The notes: generated from the sequence alone by a model not told the origin. A stretch of 41,644 nucleotides of DNA from Deltaproteobacteria bacterium ADurb.Bin207 (GCA_002070115.1 MWCO01000056.1:1-41644), one strand, 5' to 3'; numbered from the stretch's first letter, positions 9,730-19,240 are shown. Numbers and translations are program-made.

Positions 9730-11157
9730 ATGGCGCGTTTTGAATTCAAGCTTCCGGACATCGGAGAGGGTGTTACGGAGGGGGAAATCGTAGCATGGGG
9801 CGACGGAGTAGCGGTGGGCGCGCGGGTCGAGGTGGATCAGACCCTGGCGGAGGTGATGACGGACAAGGCGACGGTGACGATACCGAGTCCGAAGGCTGGG
9901 GTGATTGTGCATTTGGGGGGGGAGATTGGTTCTGTGCTTTCGGTCGGGGCGGTTCTGGTGGTGATAGAGACCGAAGGTGCGGCGGGAGTCGAAGTGGCAA
10001 CGGCGGAGTCGGCGCAGCGCGATGCGTTGCCCAAACCGTCGAAAGCATCGGAACCCATGGAAATAAAAGGACAAACGCCCGTTGCCCCATCGCCGAAACC
10101 GGCTCCAGTAGCGCCGTCGACACAGGATGATCCTTCCAAGACAAAGGAGGGACCCTCGGCTACGGCAGCGGGCTCGATACCGGAGGTACTTCCGGGAATG
10201 CAGGAGGCAGCCGCAGAGAAGCCATTGGCGATGCGTTCGGAGCGTCCTCTTGCCGCGCCGGCGACACGTAAGTTGGCGCGAGAGCTTGGAGTCGATCTGA
10301 CGCAGGTGGCAGGTTCCGGGCCGAATGGTCGAGTGACGCAGCAGGATGTGCAGAGGTTTGCGGAGCAGAAGTCGGCCGGGACAAGCATTGTCAAACCCGC
10401 GGTGATGCCGGTATCACCGATGAGCATTTCTTCGCCGGAGGGTGTGGGGCAAGCGTTGGAGGAGCGTATTCCGCTGCGGGGCATGCGAAAAGCGATCTTC
10501 CATCAAATGGCGAGGTCGAAGCATACGGCGGCGCATTTTACCTTTGTGGAGGAGTGCCATGTCACCGCGCTCAAGGCTTTGCGTGAGAGGATGCGGCCTT
10601 TGGCGGAGGCAGAGGGGGTCAAACTCACGTTTTTACCGTTCATCATCAAGGCTTGCGTGGCGGCGTTGAAGCGTCATCCGATGTTGAACGCGGCGTATGA
10701 TGAAGTCACCGACGAGATTGTGTTGCGGTACACCTACAATATTGGTGTGGCGGCAGCGACGGAAGCGGGGCTGATGGTTCCGGTGGTCAAGGGAGCCGAG
10801 AACCGCAGCTTGATGGAAATATCCAAGGAAATTCAAAGACTTTCCGAGGATGCCCAGGCGGGTAAGATTGCGCGCGCGGACTTGATGGGCTCGACGTTTA
10901 CGATCACTTCGTTGGGGGCGGTGGGGGGATTGTTTGCCACTCCGATTCTCAACTTCCCGGAGGTGGCCATTTTGGGTGTCCATCAGATCAAGCAGAAGCC
11001 CGTTGTCGTGGATGGAAATATCGTGATCGGTGATGTGATGCTTTTGAGCTTGTCGTTTGATCACCGGATCATTGACGGCCATGTGGGTGCGGCCTTTGCG
11101 TACGAGGTGATTCGCTATCTTGAAAACCCGGACAAGCTGATGCTTGAAATGGGCTGA
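9730..11157 (+). CDS. bkdB: Dihydrolipoamide acyltransferase (E2) of branched-chain 2-oxoacid dehydrogenase
   Basis: E2 forms the core of the complex and moves the acyl group from E1 to CoA. Domains in order: one lipoyl domain (about 1-80) with the lipoyl Lys46 in TDKATVTIPSPK; a long Pro/Ala/Ser-rich hinge (about 85-175); a peripheral subunit-binding domain (about 180-215, PATRKLARELGVDL...GRVTQQDV); a second linker; and the catalytic acyltransferase domain from about 240, with the catalytic motif SFDHRIIDGHVGAAF near the C-terminus (His and Asp present). Length is 475 residues. I choose ATG 9730 because it gives the standard MARFEFKLPDIGEG start and has GGAGAGG just upstream, though the frame extends further back. 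Lipoylation would rely on LipA (4355). No E3 gene is seen in the window. Confidence 0.95.
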   Translation: MARFEFKLPDIGEGVTEGEIVAWGDGVAVGARVEVDQTLAEVMTDKATVTIPSPKAGVIVHLGGEIGSVLSVGAVLVVIETEGAAGVEVATAESAQRDALPKPSKASEPMEIKGQTPVAPSPKPAPVAPSTQDDPSKTKEGPSATAAGSIPEVLPGMQEAAAEKPLAMRSERPLAAPATRKLARELGVDLTQVAGSGPNGRVTQQDVQRFAEQKSAGTSIVKPAVMPVSPMSISSPEGVGQALEERIPLRGMRKAIFHQMARSKHTAAHFTFVEECHVTALKALRERMRPLAEAEGVKLTFLPFIIKACVAALKRHPMLNAAYDEVTDEIVLRYTYNIGVAAATEAGLMVPVVKGAENRSLMEISKEIQRLSEDAQAGKIARADLMGSTFTITSLGAVGGLFATPILNFPEVAILGVHQIKQKPVVVDGNIVIGDVMLLSLSFDHRIIDGHVGAAFAYEVIRYLENPDKLMLEMG

Positions 11158-11286
11158 TGGTACCGTTCACGGTCCTGGTTCGAAGCGTTGACAAGCACCT
11201 TCCGCTCGCCTTTGCTCGGAGGCGGGAACGATAGAAATCGCAACATCCTCTACCGTTATGGGGCGAAGAGACGTAGCCTCAGGGGT

Positions 11287-13320
11287 GTGAAACGATTTCG
11301 CTCTTGGTCCACACATTGGGTTGCAAGCCTGGCGGTTGCATGGTTGGGCGTGGGGTTGTTCATGCCTGGATGTGGAGCATCGCAAGCGGTGCCGGACATG
11401 TCCGCGAGGTTTTATTCTGTTCACACGGCGATGCAGGCCAGTGGTCTCACGCAGATGGGGGGAGTGAGCCGGGGACGTCTTGCCGCATCCCAGAGCATCA
11501 AGCTTCCGTTAGAATTATCTGCCGAGTGTCTGACCGTGGTAGCCATGGGGGATGAAGGGGTAGCGGACGTGTCGTTGGCGCTCAAGGGGGTAGATGGCAA
11601 AGAGGTGGCGCGTGACGACATGATCGGGCCGGATGCATCGATGCGATATTGCCCTGATCAACCGGGCAAGTATGAGTTGGAGTTATCGATGGCGAAGGGC
11701 TCTGGGGGGTATGCGGTTTCCGTGTGGACTGGGGGGGTGCCGACGCGTCGTGTGGAGGCTGCGCCGCAAGGCGCTTTGACCGTGGAGGGAGGAGGTTCCT
11801 GCGAGGCGCCAACAATTCTCGTGGCAGGTCAGACCTACGTGGGGAACACGGAGGACGGTCGAAAGATGGAAGAGGGGTCGTGTGGAAACACCAATGCCAG
11901 GGAACTTGTGTATCGTCTCGATTTGGTGGAGCGTCAGCGTGTATCCTTGGATCTTCGCGCGGAATACGATGGGGTCTTGTATGTACGTCGGGGGGATTGC
12001 GCGGACCCGGAGGCTGAGGTGGCGTGCAACGACGATGCTCCTGGGGGGGGGCGACGTTCCCGCGTAGATGAAGTGCTTGATGCTGGGACGTATTATGTAT
12101 TTGTGGACGGTTATGGGGAGGAAGAGGGGGCATTTCGGTTGACGGTGCAGCTTCGGCCAGCGGGAAATGCGCAGAATCAATGTGAAGAAGCTCCGTCGAT
12201 TGTGTTGGGAACGGTAGTTCGCGGATCGTTGGTCGATGGTGTCAACAACGCATCAGCCACGTGTGGAAATGACGCGAAGGGGCCGGATGTCCCTTTTCGT
12301 CTTGATTTGGCTTCGCGATCACGTGTGCGCATTCAGCATCAAGCCAGCGGTTATCCGCCGGTCGTTCATGTGCGATCATCTTGTGAGCGACCCGAAAGTG
12401 AGGAGGGGTGTTCGGCCACGGGAATGGCGGTGGGCGAGGCCACGTTCACCGGGGAGTTGAATGCGGGAACTCATTATGTCTTTGCGGATGCGGCCCAGTT
12501 GGCATCGGGCGATTATGCTTTGACCGTTCAGGCTGCGGATGCCGTGGGTGGTGGCGCGCAAGGAGATACTTGCGGAGAGGCCATTTCGATGATGGACGCC
12601 GAGGGTAGTGTGGTGGGCGATACGTTTGAAGCGCGGCACGACGTTCGGATAGGGTGCGCGGCTTCGGCTTTGCCGATGCCAGATGTGATGTATCGTTTGG
12701 ATATTCTTCGAAAATCAATGTTTTACGCACGAATCAATAGGGATGAGGGGCGTCATTTGATGGCCTTGCAGCCGAGGTGCGGGAGTGTCGAAACGGAGCT
12801 TGCCTGTGGTTCAGAGATCAACCAACTGCTTTCACCAGGGGTGTATTGGTTGGTGGTGAAGTCGGCGGCAGTGGATAGTTTTGGTCGTTTCGAGCTTGGA
12901 TATCGGATCAATGACCTCGCACCGTTGGAGAAGGCGTGTGCGGATGCAACCACTCTCGTGTCCAATCGAGTGGTCACGGGCACGACCAGCGATGCTTCCA
13001 ATGTGGTGGATTCGTCTTGCGTAGGAGGAGCGCGAACTCGTACGGGACCCGATCGACTTCACAAATTCTCCCTGGCTCGTCGCTCGGATGTGATCATAAC
13101 GGTGCTATCGGAGGCATTTCACCCGGCCGTGACGCTGCAACGCGATTGTGTGCAACCGAGTGTGATTGAGTGTGTGACCAGATACCGTTCGGTGGAACCC
13201 GCGCGGATCACACGTACTCTCGAAGCGGGGACGTACTATGTCGTGGTGGACGCGAAAGAAGCAGGTACTTCGGGGCAGTACACCGTGGAGCTTCAAGTGC
13301 AAGCACCGAAGGAACGCTAG
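11287..13320 (+). CDS. Secreted lipoprotein with four PPC-like beta-sandwich repeats
   Basis: I place the start at GTG 11287 (VKRFRSWSTHW...), which gives a compact signal peptide with a hydrophobic stretch ASLAVAWLGVGLF and a likely lipid Cys in MPGCGAS. The frame also opens at TTG 11188, where a TTGACA could equally be a -35 box. After a unique N-terminal domain (about 35-150), four repeats of about 115-120 residues follow, each starting with a Cys after an acidic or short segment, containing an FRLDL or YRLDL strand, and ending with a DAGTYYVFVDG-like or AGTYYVVVDA-like strand. These resemble bacterial pre-peptidase C-terminal (PPC) domains. Paired Cys in each repeat suggest disulfides. 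Total about 677 residues. It is probably exported and surface-bound; no catalytic domain is seen. A nine-G run lies inside at 12043-12051. Confidence 0.78.
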   Translation: MKRFRSWSTHWVASLAVAWLGVGLFMPGCGASQAVPDMSARFYSVHTAMQASGLTQMGGVSRGRLAASQSIKLPLELSAECLTVVAMGDEGVADVSLALKGVDGKEVARDDMIGPDASMRYCPDQPGKYELELSMAKGSGGYAVSVWTGGVPTRRVEAAPQGALTVEGGGSCEAPTILVAGQTYVGNTEDGRKMEEGSCGNTNARELVYRLDLVERQRVSLDLRAEYDGVLYVRRGDCADPEAEVACNDDAPGGGRRSRVDEVLDAGTYYVFVDGYGEEEGAFRLTVQLRPAGNAQNQCEEAPSIVLGTVVRGSLVDGVNNASATCGNDAKGPDVPFRLDLASRSRVRIQHQASGYPPVVHVRSSCERPESEEGCSATGMAVGEATFTGELNAGTHYVFADAAQLASGDYALTVQAADAVGGGAQGDTCGEAISMMDAEGSVVGDTFEARHDVRIGCAASALPMPDVMYRLDILRKSMFYARINRDEGRHLMALQPRCGSVETELACGSEINQLLSPGVYWLVVKSAAVDSFGRFELGYRINDLAPLEKACADATTLVSNRVVTGTTSDASNVVDSSCVGGARTRTGPDRLHKFSLARRSDVIITVLSEAFHPAVTLQRDCVQPSVIECVTRYRSVEPARITRTLEAGTYYVVVDAKEAGTSGQYTVELQVQAPKER

Positions 13321-13374
13321 ATTTCGAGAGGATTCAATGCAGCCGTGAGGTTGGAGGTGCCGTCGATTTTGTGA

Positions 13375-14754
13375 TCAACGTGACGGCAACACGGGAAGGA
13401 TTTTTTTGAGTCGTGCTTTTGCGATGGGAGTATCGCCTTGTATTCGCACGACCAGGTCGTAATCGGAAGACGTGAGCACTTCAGCGGACCAGATTTCGCC
13501 GGGTTGCACATCGCTTTCGGAAAAAAGCACGTGGCCGTCGATGTCGGGGGCTTGTCCGGCGTGACGACCTGCGAAAACCCATTCATGTTCTTCGCTGGGT
13601 CCTTCGACCAGCACCTGCAAGATCTGTCCTTTTTTTTGCCGGTTGTTGGCTCGAGCGATCGGGCGTTGCACGGACATGAGTTTTCGAAATCGACGATAGC
13701 TTTCTCGTGGAGGGACTTTGTCAGGCAGGTCGAACGCGGCAGTGTCTTCTTCGTCGGAATAGCGAAAGACACCCAGATGATCGAAGCGTGCCCACTGAAC
13801 GAACGATACGAGCTGGTCGAAATCCTCTTTCGTTTCACCAGGAAACCCAACGATGAATGCGGAGCGCAAGCTGGCATGAGGGGCTCGCTTTCGAATTCGT
13901 TCCACAATGGCCCGCAATCGTCGTTGGCCATGACCGCGCCGCATTGTTTTTAGAACCGGATCAGCGGCGTGTTGCATCGGCATGTCGATATAAGGTGCAA
14001 CGTGAGGATGGTGGGCAATCAATTCCAGCAGAGCATCGTCGAGTTCATCCGGGTACAGATAAAGCAAACGAACCCAATGCAAGCCCGGAACATTGGCAAG
14101 GCGTTGCACCAACGTGGCGAGCGAGCTGGTGGAAGATAGATCATGGCCGAATCGGAGGGTGTCTTGCGCGACGAGATTGATTTCGATCACGCCTTGGGAG
14201 ACGAGATTTTCGGCTTCCTGGACGATATCTTCGACGCTGCGAGAGCGGTGTGGACCTTTGATACGCGGGATGGCGCAGAAAGCGCATTGGCGGCTGCATC
14301 CGTCGGCGATTTTTATGTATGCGCTCGATCCCACTTTCGAAAGCATGCGAGGGGTGGAGGCGGTGGACAGGAAGCCTTGTGGGGAGCCTACGCGCAATCT
14401 CGGTCCTTGACCGACGATGGCATCAGCGACGTGCAGTACATCGCCGGTTCCAAGGAGAAAGTCGATTTCCGGGATTTGGGATGCGAGCTGCTCGGCATAC
14501 CGTTGTGCGAGGCAACCGGTGACGACGAGGCGTTGGCATCGTCCTATTTGTTTGAAGCGAGAGAGTTGGAAAATGGTGTCGATGGATTCTTTTTTGGCGG
14601 GTTCGATGAAGCCACAGGTGTTGACGATGAGGACATCGGCATCCGCGGGGTTTTCGACGGGGACAAGGCCGCGGGCGGTGGCGTTACCAAGAATGATCTC
14701 GGCATCCACGGTGTTTTTGGGGCATCCGAGGCTGGTAATGTGGAAGGTGAGCAT
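13375..14754 (-). CDS. rimO: Ribosomal protein uS12 methylthiotransferase
   Basis: RimO adds a methylthio group to a conserved Asp of ribosomal protein S12. Domain order matches the family: an N-terminal MTTase domain with Cys11 (SLGCPKN), Cys47 (VNTCGF) and Cys81 (TGCLAQ), a radical SAM domain with Cys153-x3-Cys157-x2-Cys160 (CSRQCAFCAIP), and a C-terminal TRAM domain. RimO rather than MiaB is supported by IKIADGCSRQC, RIKGPHRSRS and the MPMQHAADPVLKTMRRG block. Its 459 residues are near the usual length. The gene is convergent with the PPC-repeat lipoprotein, 54 bases apart, and divergent from the tRNA-Leu promoter. The RNA start signal is weak; the ATG gives the standard family N-terminus. 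Confidence 0.95.
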   Translation of the reverse strand: MLTFHITSLGCPKNTVDAEIILGNATARGLVPVENPADADVLIVNTCGFIEPAKKESIDTIFQLSRFKQIGRCQRLVVTGCLAQRYAEQLASQIPEIDFLLGTGDVLHVADAIVGQGPRLRVGSPQGFLSTASTPRMLSKVGSSAYIKIADGCSRQCAFCAIPRIKGPHRSRSVEDIVQEAENLVSQGVIEINLVAQDTLRFGHDLSSTSSLATLVQRLANVPGLHWVRLLYLYPDELDDALLELIAHHPHVAPYIDMPMQHAADPVLKTMRRGHGQRRLRAIVERIRKRAPHASLRSAFIVGFPGETKEDFDQLVSFVQWARFDHLGVFRYSDEEDTAAFDLPDKVPPRESYRRFRKLMSVQRPIARANNRQKKGQILQVLVEGPSEEHEWVFAGRHAGQAPDIDGHVLFSESDVQPGEIWSAEVLTSSDYDLVVRIQGDTPIAKARLKKILPVLPSR

Positions 14755-14816
14755 GACGGCGGGAACACCATGGTCGTTGCTGGTAGGAGGTGCAAGATGT
14801 GATGCGCAAGAAAGGC

Positions 14817-14846
14817 TTGACTGTATGCTGGCACTCGGGGTAACAA
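14817..14846 (+). promoter_or_regulatory. Sigma70-type promoter for tRNA-Leu
   Basis: TTGACT at 14817-14822 and TAACAA at 14841-14846 are spaced by 18 bases. Initiation would be expected about 7 bases before the tRNA 5' end at 14860, as is common for stable RNA genes. Confidence 0.6.
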
Positions 14847-14859
14847 GCCCATCCCCTTC

Positions 14860-14943
14860 GCGAGGATGGCGGAACTGGCAGACGCGCCAGATTCAGGTTC
14901 TGGTGGCCGCAAGGCTGTGGGGGTTCAAGTCCCCCTCCTCGCA
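14860..14943 (+). tRNA. tRNA-Leu (anticodon CAG)
   Basis: The acceptor stem GCGAGGA pairs with TCCTCGC (14936-14942), with discriminator A at 14943. The anticodon stem is CCAGA/TCTGG with loop TTCAGGT, so the anticodon is CAG at 14894-14896, reading CUG. There is a long class II variable arm, and the T arm is GGGGG-TTCAAGT-CCCCC (14919-14935). CCA is not encoded and must be added enzymatically. The size of 84 nt fits tRNA-Leu. Confidence 0.95.
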
Positions 14944-15254
14944 CTGAAAATCAATCCGTTCGATTTCGTTTCAATCCACAACGCGAGTCGCTGCTCTGCT
15001 CCCGCGGAAGTTCCGAGGCTTCATTTCATCTGGGTCATTGGCGATCCCTCGAAATCGCAACCCACGAAGGAAACCGTATTTCCTGGCCGGTGACCGCAAG
15101 CTGCGATCATTCGTCGCTCATGCTTTGCTTCCGGTTCAGGCTCGGACGCCGATACGTCGTTTCAAGATGCCGGATGAAACAATCCGATCGGCGCTCTGGA
15201 CGTTGGGAGAGTGGATGAGGGATGGGAAAGAGGCGTGATGATGCGTGTGGAGAG
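14944..15254. other. Stretch with no supported gene after tRNA-Leu
   Basis: I see no recognisable gene here. An open frame of 66 codons (15038-15238, plus) has no start signal or family resemblance; only its last 24 residues look protein-like, so a gene remnant is possible. I see no obvious terminator for the tRNA. Confidence 0.5.
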
Positions 15255-18200
15255 TCAGTGTATTCCGCCACACCGCACTTTGTTGTCGGCATCATCCTTG
15301 TTGTTGGCGTCGTTGCATTCTTCGATCAGATTGTCAGGGTCTACGACGCCATAGATTAGGATCTCGAGATTTTGAGGGAAGTTGGGGATGGCTTCCACGA
15401 ACGAGTCTGCACCAGCGGGAGCAAGTGGTCCTGGGCGAAGTACTTCATGCAGGAACGAGCCTCCTGCTTGTGGGTCGCCTGCGTAGTATCTGACAACATA
15501 GTCACCGACAGGAGCGGAGCCGATGTTACGCACGGTGGTGGGAACCTGAGGAGACATGCAGGTAGCGGGATTGATGGCTCCGAGCTGAATCGTCAAGTCA
15601 GGCAAAGGCTGTCCTGCTTCCACGTTGGCAAGCATCTCGTTATTGGTTTCAATGCATTCACGCGACTCGTGGGTGTCGTCGACCACGACTTTGATGACAT
15701 CGGGAAGAACATTGGATGCGTGATAGGAAGCCTGGTAGTTGACGGAGAAGATGATGGACGTTCCGGGCTCCAAGCTCGTTTGGATGATGTAGCGGAGGGG
15801 ATTGCCGCTGGCATCGTTCAACGCTTCCATCACAGGGCCGTTGGCCCATTCGCCATAAAAGCCAACGACAGTTCCGGGGCCCACGCGTAAGTCCCCGATA
15901 TTAGCTATCTTTACGGCGATATCGATTTGGTCGGACAACTCTCCGCACACCGCATCGGGGGATGAAACTTGAATCGCTTGGACCGTCAAGTCAGGTGCTA
16001 CGCCGAAGGATCGCGGGTTGGATCGATAAGTATTGTAGGTGCGTCCGTTGTATTGCTTCCAGTTTTCAGGTTCGAAAACGGGGACGACGCCGCTCTCCGT
16101 CACGTTGGTGACATGGTATGCATGTTGGTTCCAGATGCGACGAGCTGACACCCAGGTGTCATTCGCGTCGCCCCACACCTCGATTCCAGCATTGTATTGC
16201 GCTTTGATGGCGGGATTGCTTCCCTCGGAACAGAACCCGGACTCGGTGGATGTAGAGAATACGATTTCCGCGTTTCCGTCGTTGTCCACATCCGCAACGA
16301 TTGGATACTCGATTCTCGTCCGGCTTTCAGAGGGTTCGCTGAAGTACACGTGACCAGTAAGTCCATCGTAAATGCGGAACCTGCATTCATCGTTGTAGAT
16401 GACTTCTGCTGCTCCATCGCCATTGAAGTCGAAGACACTGGAACCCGTGACGCGGCTTGAATCGTCTTCTGTTTTTCTACGCCAACCGTTATGGAGGCAG
16501 ACGCATTGGTTGGTGAACGAGTTGCATGCGAATCTGCTGATATCGCCGCAGTCCGCGTCGGTTGTGCATGAGGAGGTGGGGGGAGTCCGAGGAAGATTGC
16601 TGTTGTTGTCGTTGACGGTTGGCCACGCGGGGCATTCTGGAGCGGTGGCTTGGAAGTCGATGACGACGTAAGCGGCTCCCAGGGCTGTTCCGACTTCAGG
16701 AAAGCCATCTCCATCGAAGTCATCGACGTTGGGGGGGCCACCGCCACCCCCTGCTTTCAGGTCGAGGGACAGACGCAATTTGCCGGTCGGACCATCAAAT
16801 ACGTTCAGGAATCCCGCGTTGATGGTGATCACCTCGGGGATGCCGTCCAACGGATTGGCCGGGCCCGTGGCAAGAACGAAATCAGCTCCCATGACATCGG
16901 CAATCGCACAGAATCCATCCTTGCGATCGTTGGGCAGAGCGGCGGCTCCATTGACGGTCTGCCCATCCCATACGGTGACGAGTTGGCCTTTGCACCACGC
17001 AACTTCATCCGGATCAGTCTCGCTTCCCGTGCATTCGCTTTGCAACGTGAGCCCCGCAGGACCCTTGGGCATGCGATAGGCCGTCGATCCGGCGACGACC
17101 TCCAATCCCTGACCACCGACGATGTTCGCGACGCAGGAGACGGGACCTTGCGCATTGATTCCTGCATTCAGATTGCCGACGAACTTATTCGCAAATGCCA
17201 GCTTGCCATTGGCATCGTGTTGCAACGTCCATACGGTTCGTCCCACAACGATTTCCGCAAAGCCATGGTTGTCGAGATTGGCGAGGGTAGGGGCGGGATT
17301 CGGGCCACCGTTCGCGAAAGTTGGGCTTTCCGTGATGATATGGCCGCGGTTGTCATAGATTCGCACCGGGGCATTCGAACCGTTGCCTTCAAGAACGGCG
17401 ACAATCTCAGGGATACCGTCGTTGTCGAGATCTCCGACCGCCAGGCTTGCGGTAGAATCGATGTCGGCTTCCGCGCAAGTGCATGGGACCGAATCGATGG
17501 GGGCTCCTTCGTTCCAGGTCTTTGAGCCGCAGCTTGCAAAATAATCCTTTCCCTTGTTGGGGCCGCCACCATGAATCGCTCGAAGTGTGCCGTTGGAAGT
17601 GAAATCACTATTACAAAACGACGTAAATATGATCTCAGGAAAATCTCGTTCGTCGATTAGACCGTCGCCGTTGTCGTCATCGAGATTGGCGACGATGGGA
17701 ACGTGAACGACTTGCACGGATTTTGGGAAGGGACTTTCCTTGGCGACTGGATTGGCTTGGGTCCCACCCCAGGTGATCTCATTGACTGGGAGCACGTTTT
17801 CAAACGGTTCGGGAGGCAAGGAGCAGGTGGGCTTGATACCCGTTCCCACACAGATTCCAGCTTCACAAGTCGTGTATTCGGGGCAATCCCAGTCATCTTC
17901 GCAGGTACATGCTCCGAGCGTGTCGTCGCATTCGCTGGTGAAGTACGGAGAACCGCCGCCGCAGGTGTGGCGCACGTATTCCGAGCCGCCGTTGGGAGCG
18001 CATTCGATGACGTTTGCGCCCTGGCAATGGCGATCTCCCGGTGTGCAAATATCCGGAACGCAAATCGAGCCATTGCAATATTGTTCGGGCAGGCAATCGA
18101 TATCGTCGGTGCATGAGTTATCGGCACAATAGGCACCGGTAGCCGTTTCGACGCAGACTTCGGTTGGTGAGCAATCCAGGGTCTCGCAATCGTTGGGCAT

Positions 18201-18476
18201 GCAGGTGGGGCTGCCGTTCGTGCTTTCGCAATGCTGATCGTTGGGGCAATAAAACCCAGCACAAGGATCGGTTTCGCTGCCTCCTGCTCCTCCCGTTCCG
18301 CCTGTGGGAATGAACGTTTCCCCTTGTTCGTGGCCATCGGTCGATCCGCTATCGGTTCCGGAGCCACCGGTACCGGCTCCGCCCTGGGTATCGGAACCAT
18401 CCGTATCGCCTCCACAGCTACACCCAACGGAGAGAAAAAGCGCGCCTGCCACCGTGAGAAAACAGAGCCGATTCAT
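15255..18476 (-). CDS. Large FG-GAP/VCBS-repeat lipoprotein with CARDB domains
   Basis: The start is ATG 18476 (MNRLCFLTVAGALFLSVGC), a lipoprotein signal with the lipid Cys19, followed by an approximately 50-residue Gly/Ser/Thr-rich linker. Next is a Cys-rich region (about 60-210) with EGF/trypsin-inhibitor-like CxxxxCxxxxxC spacing, then a beta-propeller of FG-GAP repeats (about 250-740) with Ca-binding loops such as DDDNGDGLIDERDFPE, DLDNDGIPEIVAV, DFNGDGAAEVIY and DVDNDGNAEIVF. Two CARDB-type Ig-like domains come last, each opening with a PDLT motif. Total length is 1073 residues. The propeller end RRIWNQHAYHVTNV is shared with the protein at 22173. It is probably a surface-exposed adhesin-like or scaffold lipoprotein using calcium; no enzyme motif is seen. 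The TTG at 18518 is a possible but less likely start. Confidence 0.87.
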   Translation of the reverse strand: MNRLCFLTVAGALFLSVGCSCGGDTDGSDTQGGAGTGGSGTDSGSTDGHEQGETFIPTGGTGGAGGSETDPCAGFYCPNDQHCESTNGSPTCMPNDCETLDCSPTEVCVETATGAYCADNSCTDDIDCLPEQYCNGSICVPDICTPGDRHCQGANVIECAPNGGSEYVRHTCGGGSPYFTSECDDTLGACTCEDDWDCPEYTTCEAGICVGTGIKPTCSLPPEPFENVLPVNEITWGGTQANPVAKESPFPKSVQVVHVPIVANLDDDNGDGLIDERDFPEIIFTSFCNSDFTSNGTLRAIHGGGPNKGKDYFASCGSKTWNEGAPIDSVPCTCAEADIDSTASLAVGDLDNDGIPEIVAVLEGNGSNAPVRIYDNRGHIITESPTFANGGPNPAPTLANLDNHGFAEIVVGRTVWTLQHDANGKLAFANKFVGNLNAGINAQGPVSCVANIVGGQGLEVVAGSTAYRMPKGPAGLTLQSECTGSETDPDEVAWCKGQLVTVWDGQTVNGAAALPNDRKDGFCAIADVMGADFVLATGPANPLDGIPEVITINAGFLNVFDGPTGKLRLSLDLKAGGGGGPPNVDDFDGDGFPEVGTALGAAYVVIDFQATAPECPAWPTVNDNNSNLPRTPPTSSCTTDADCGDISRFACNSFTNQCVCLHNGWRRKTEDDSSRVTGSSVFDFNGDGAAEVIYNDECRFRIYDGLTGHVYFSEPSESRTRIEYPIVADVDNDGNAEIVFSTSTESGFCSEGSNPAIKAQYNAGIEVWGDANDTWVSARRIWNQHAYHVTNVTESGVVPVFEPENWKQYNGRTYNTYRSNPRSFGVAPDLTVQAIQVSSPDAVCGELSDQIDIAVKIANIGDLRVGPGTVVGFYGEWANGPVMEALNDASGNPLRYIIQTSLEPGTSIIFSVNYQASYHASNVLPDVIKVVVDDTHESRECIETNNEMLANVEAGQPLPDLTIQLGAINPATCMSPQVPTTVRNIGSAPVGDYVVRYYAGDPQAGGSFLHEVLRPGPLAPAGADSFVEAIPNFPQNLEILIYGVVDPDNLIEECNDANNKDDADNKVRCGGIH

Positions 18477-18607
18477 AACAGGGAATCGTACCCCATTTCG
18501 AACGAGAGTGGTTTGCAAAGGGGGGAGTGAGCGACGGCGATGGACGGTTCGCGAACCCGCGAAAATATCTCAACCTGTGGATATTTATATGGAATCGGTC
18601 GAACTGC

Positions 18608-19240
18608 TCAGTGATGGGTGTTGATGTGGTCGAGAGCCTTGCTCGCGGCTTGGGCGGCGACATCGATCTCTGCCTCCGGTCCCGACAGAATGAGTCTGCC
18701 TGTCGCTCCGAAGACCCGAATATCGATGAGTTTGACACGAGCTGCCTTGAGGGCTTCGTTGCAAGCGATGGATAAATAGGCGGCGGGTTGCGCTTCCATG
18801 ATGAGCACGGACTCGCCCTGCAACGCCATGTTACCGGCGGACATACCGGTGAACGCGATGGCGTGGTCCTGCTCGATGGAACGAATAACCTTGTTTTGAA
18901 GGATTTCGCAGGGGGCCCGATCGGATTCCGACAACCCTGATGCCGTGAGCACCGCTTCGCCAGCGGCGCGAACCTCCCCCTGATCGGAGTGGTGAACCTG
19001 CATCATGCCGAATACGCGTTCGGTTACCAGCGATCCCAATCGAACTCGTGTGGATTTCAACGCCTGATCGATTTTGGTGTGAATCTCCATCGCGGGCGCG
19101 ATCTCGAGAAATAGGGCGGCGTCGTATTCCCTCGGGTCGTAAACCCGATTGGTTTTTGCCATGAACTGCGCAAGTTGTGGCTGAAGCGAATCGATGAATA
19201 CGTAGGCTCGAAGTTGAAAAGCGGATTTATCAGAAGCCAT
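18608..19240 (-). CDS. Tandem-BMC-domain protein, EutL-like microcompartment shell (BMC-T)
   Basis: The 210-residue protein has two BMC-like halves. The second (about 143-207) is the clearer: IMEAQPAAYLSIACNEALKA followed by ARVKLIDIRVFGATGRLILSG and a final helix AAQAASKALDHI, the helix-strand-helix order of shell proteins. The first half (about 40-105: AALFLEIAPAMEIHTKIDQA then STRVRLGSLVTERVFG) aligns in the same way and resembles EutL-type, circularly permuted tandem domains. BMC-T proteins form trimers that tile shell facets and can have gated pores. The start has GGAGGAG at a spacing of about 11. No signal peptide is present, so it is cytosolic. No pentamer (BMC-P), no hexamer (BMC-H) and no pathway enzymes lie nearby, so the role is unknown; a non-shell function is possible. 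Confidence 0.68.
   Translation of the reverse strand: MASDKSAFQLRAYVFIDSLQPQLAQFMAKTNRVYDPREYDAALFLEIAPAMEIHTKIDQALKSTRVRLGSLVTERVFGMMQVHHSDQGEVRAAGEAVLTASGLSESDRAPCEILQNKVIRSIEQDHAIAFTGMSAGNMALQGESVLIMEAQPAAYLSIACNEALKAARVKLIDIRVFGATGRLILSGPEAEIDVAAQAASKALDHINTHH

Noticed and set aside
15038..15238. 66-codon frame after tRNA-Leu
   Set aside because: No start signal and no recognisable domain; only its C-terminal end appears protein-like, so I left it as an unassigned stretch.
16650..17525. 291-codon plus-strand frame opposite the FG-GAP lipoprotein
   Set aside because: It has no recognised motif, and the minus strand encodes consecutive Ca-binding FG-GAP loops over the same bases.
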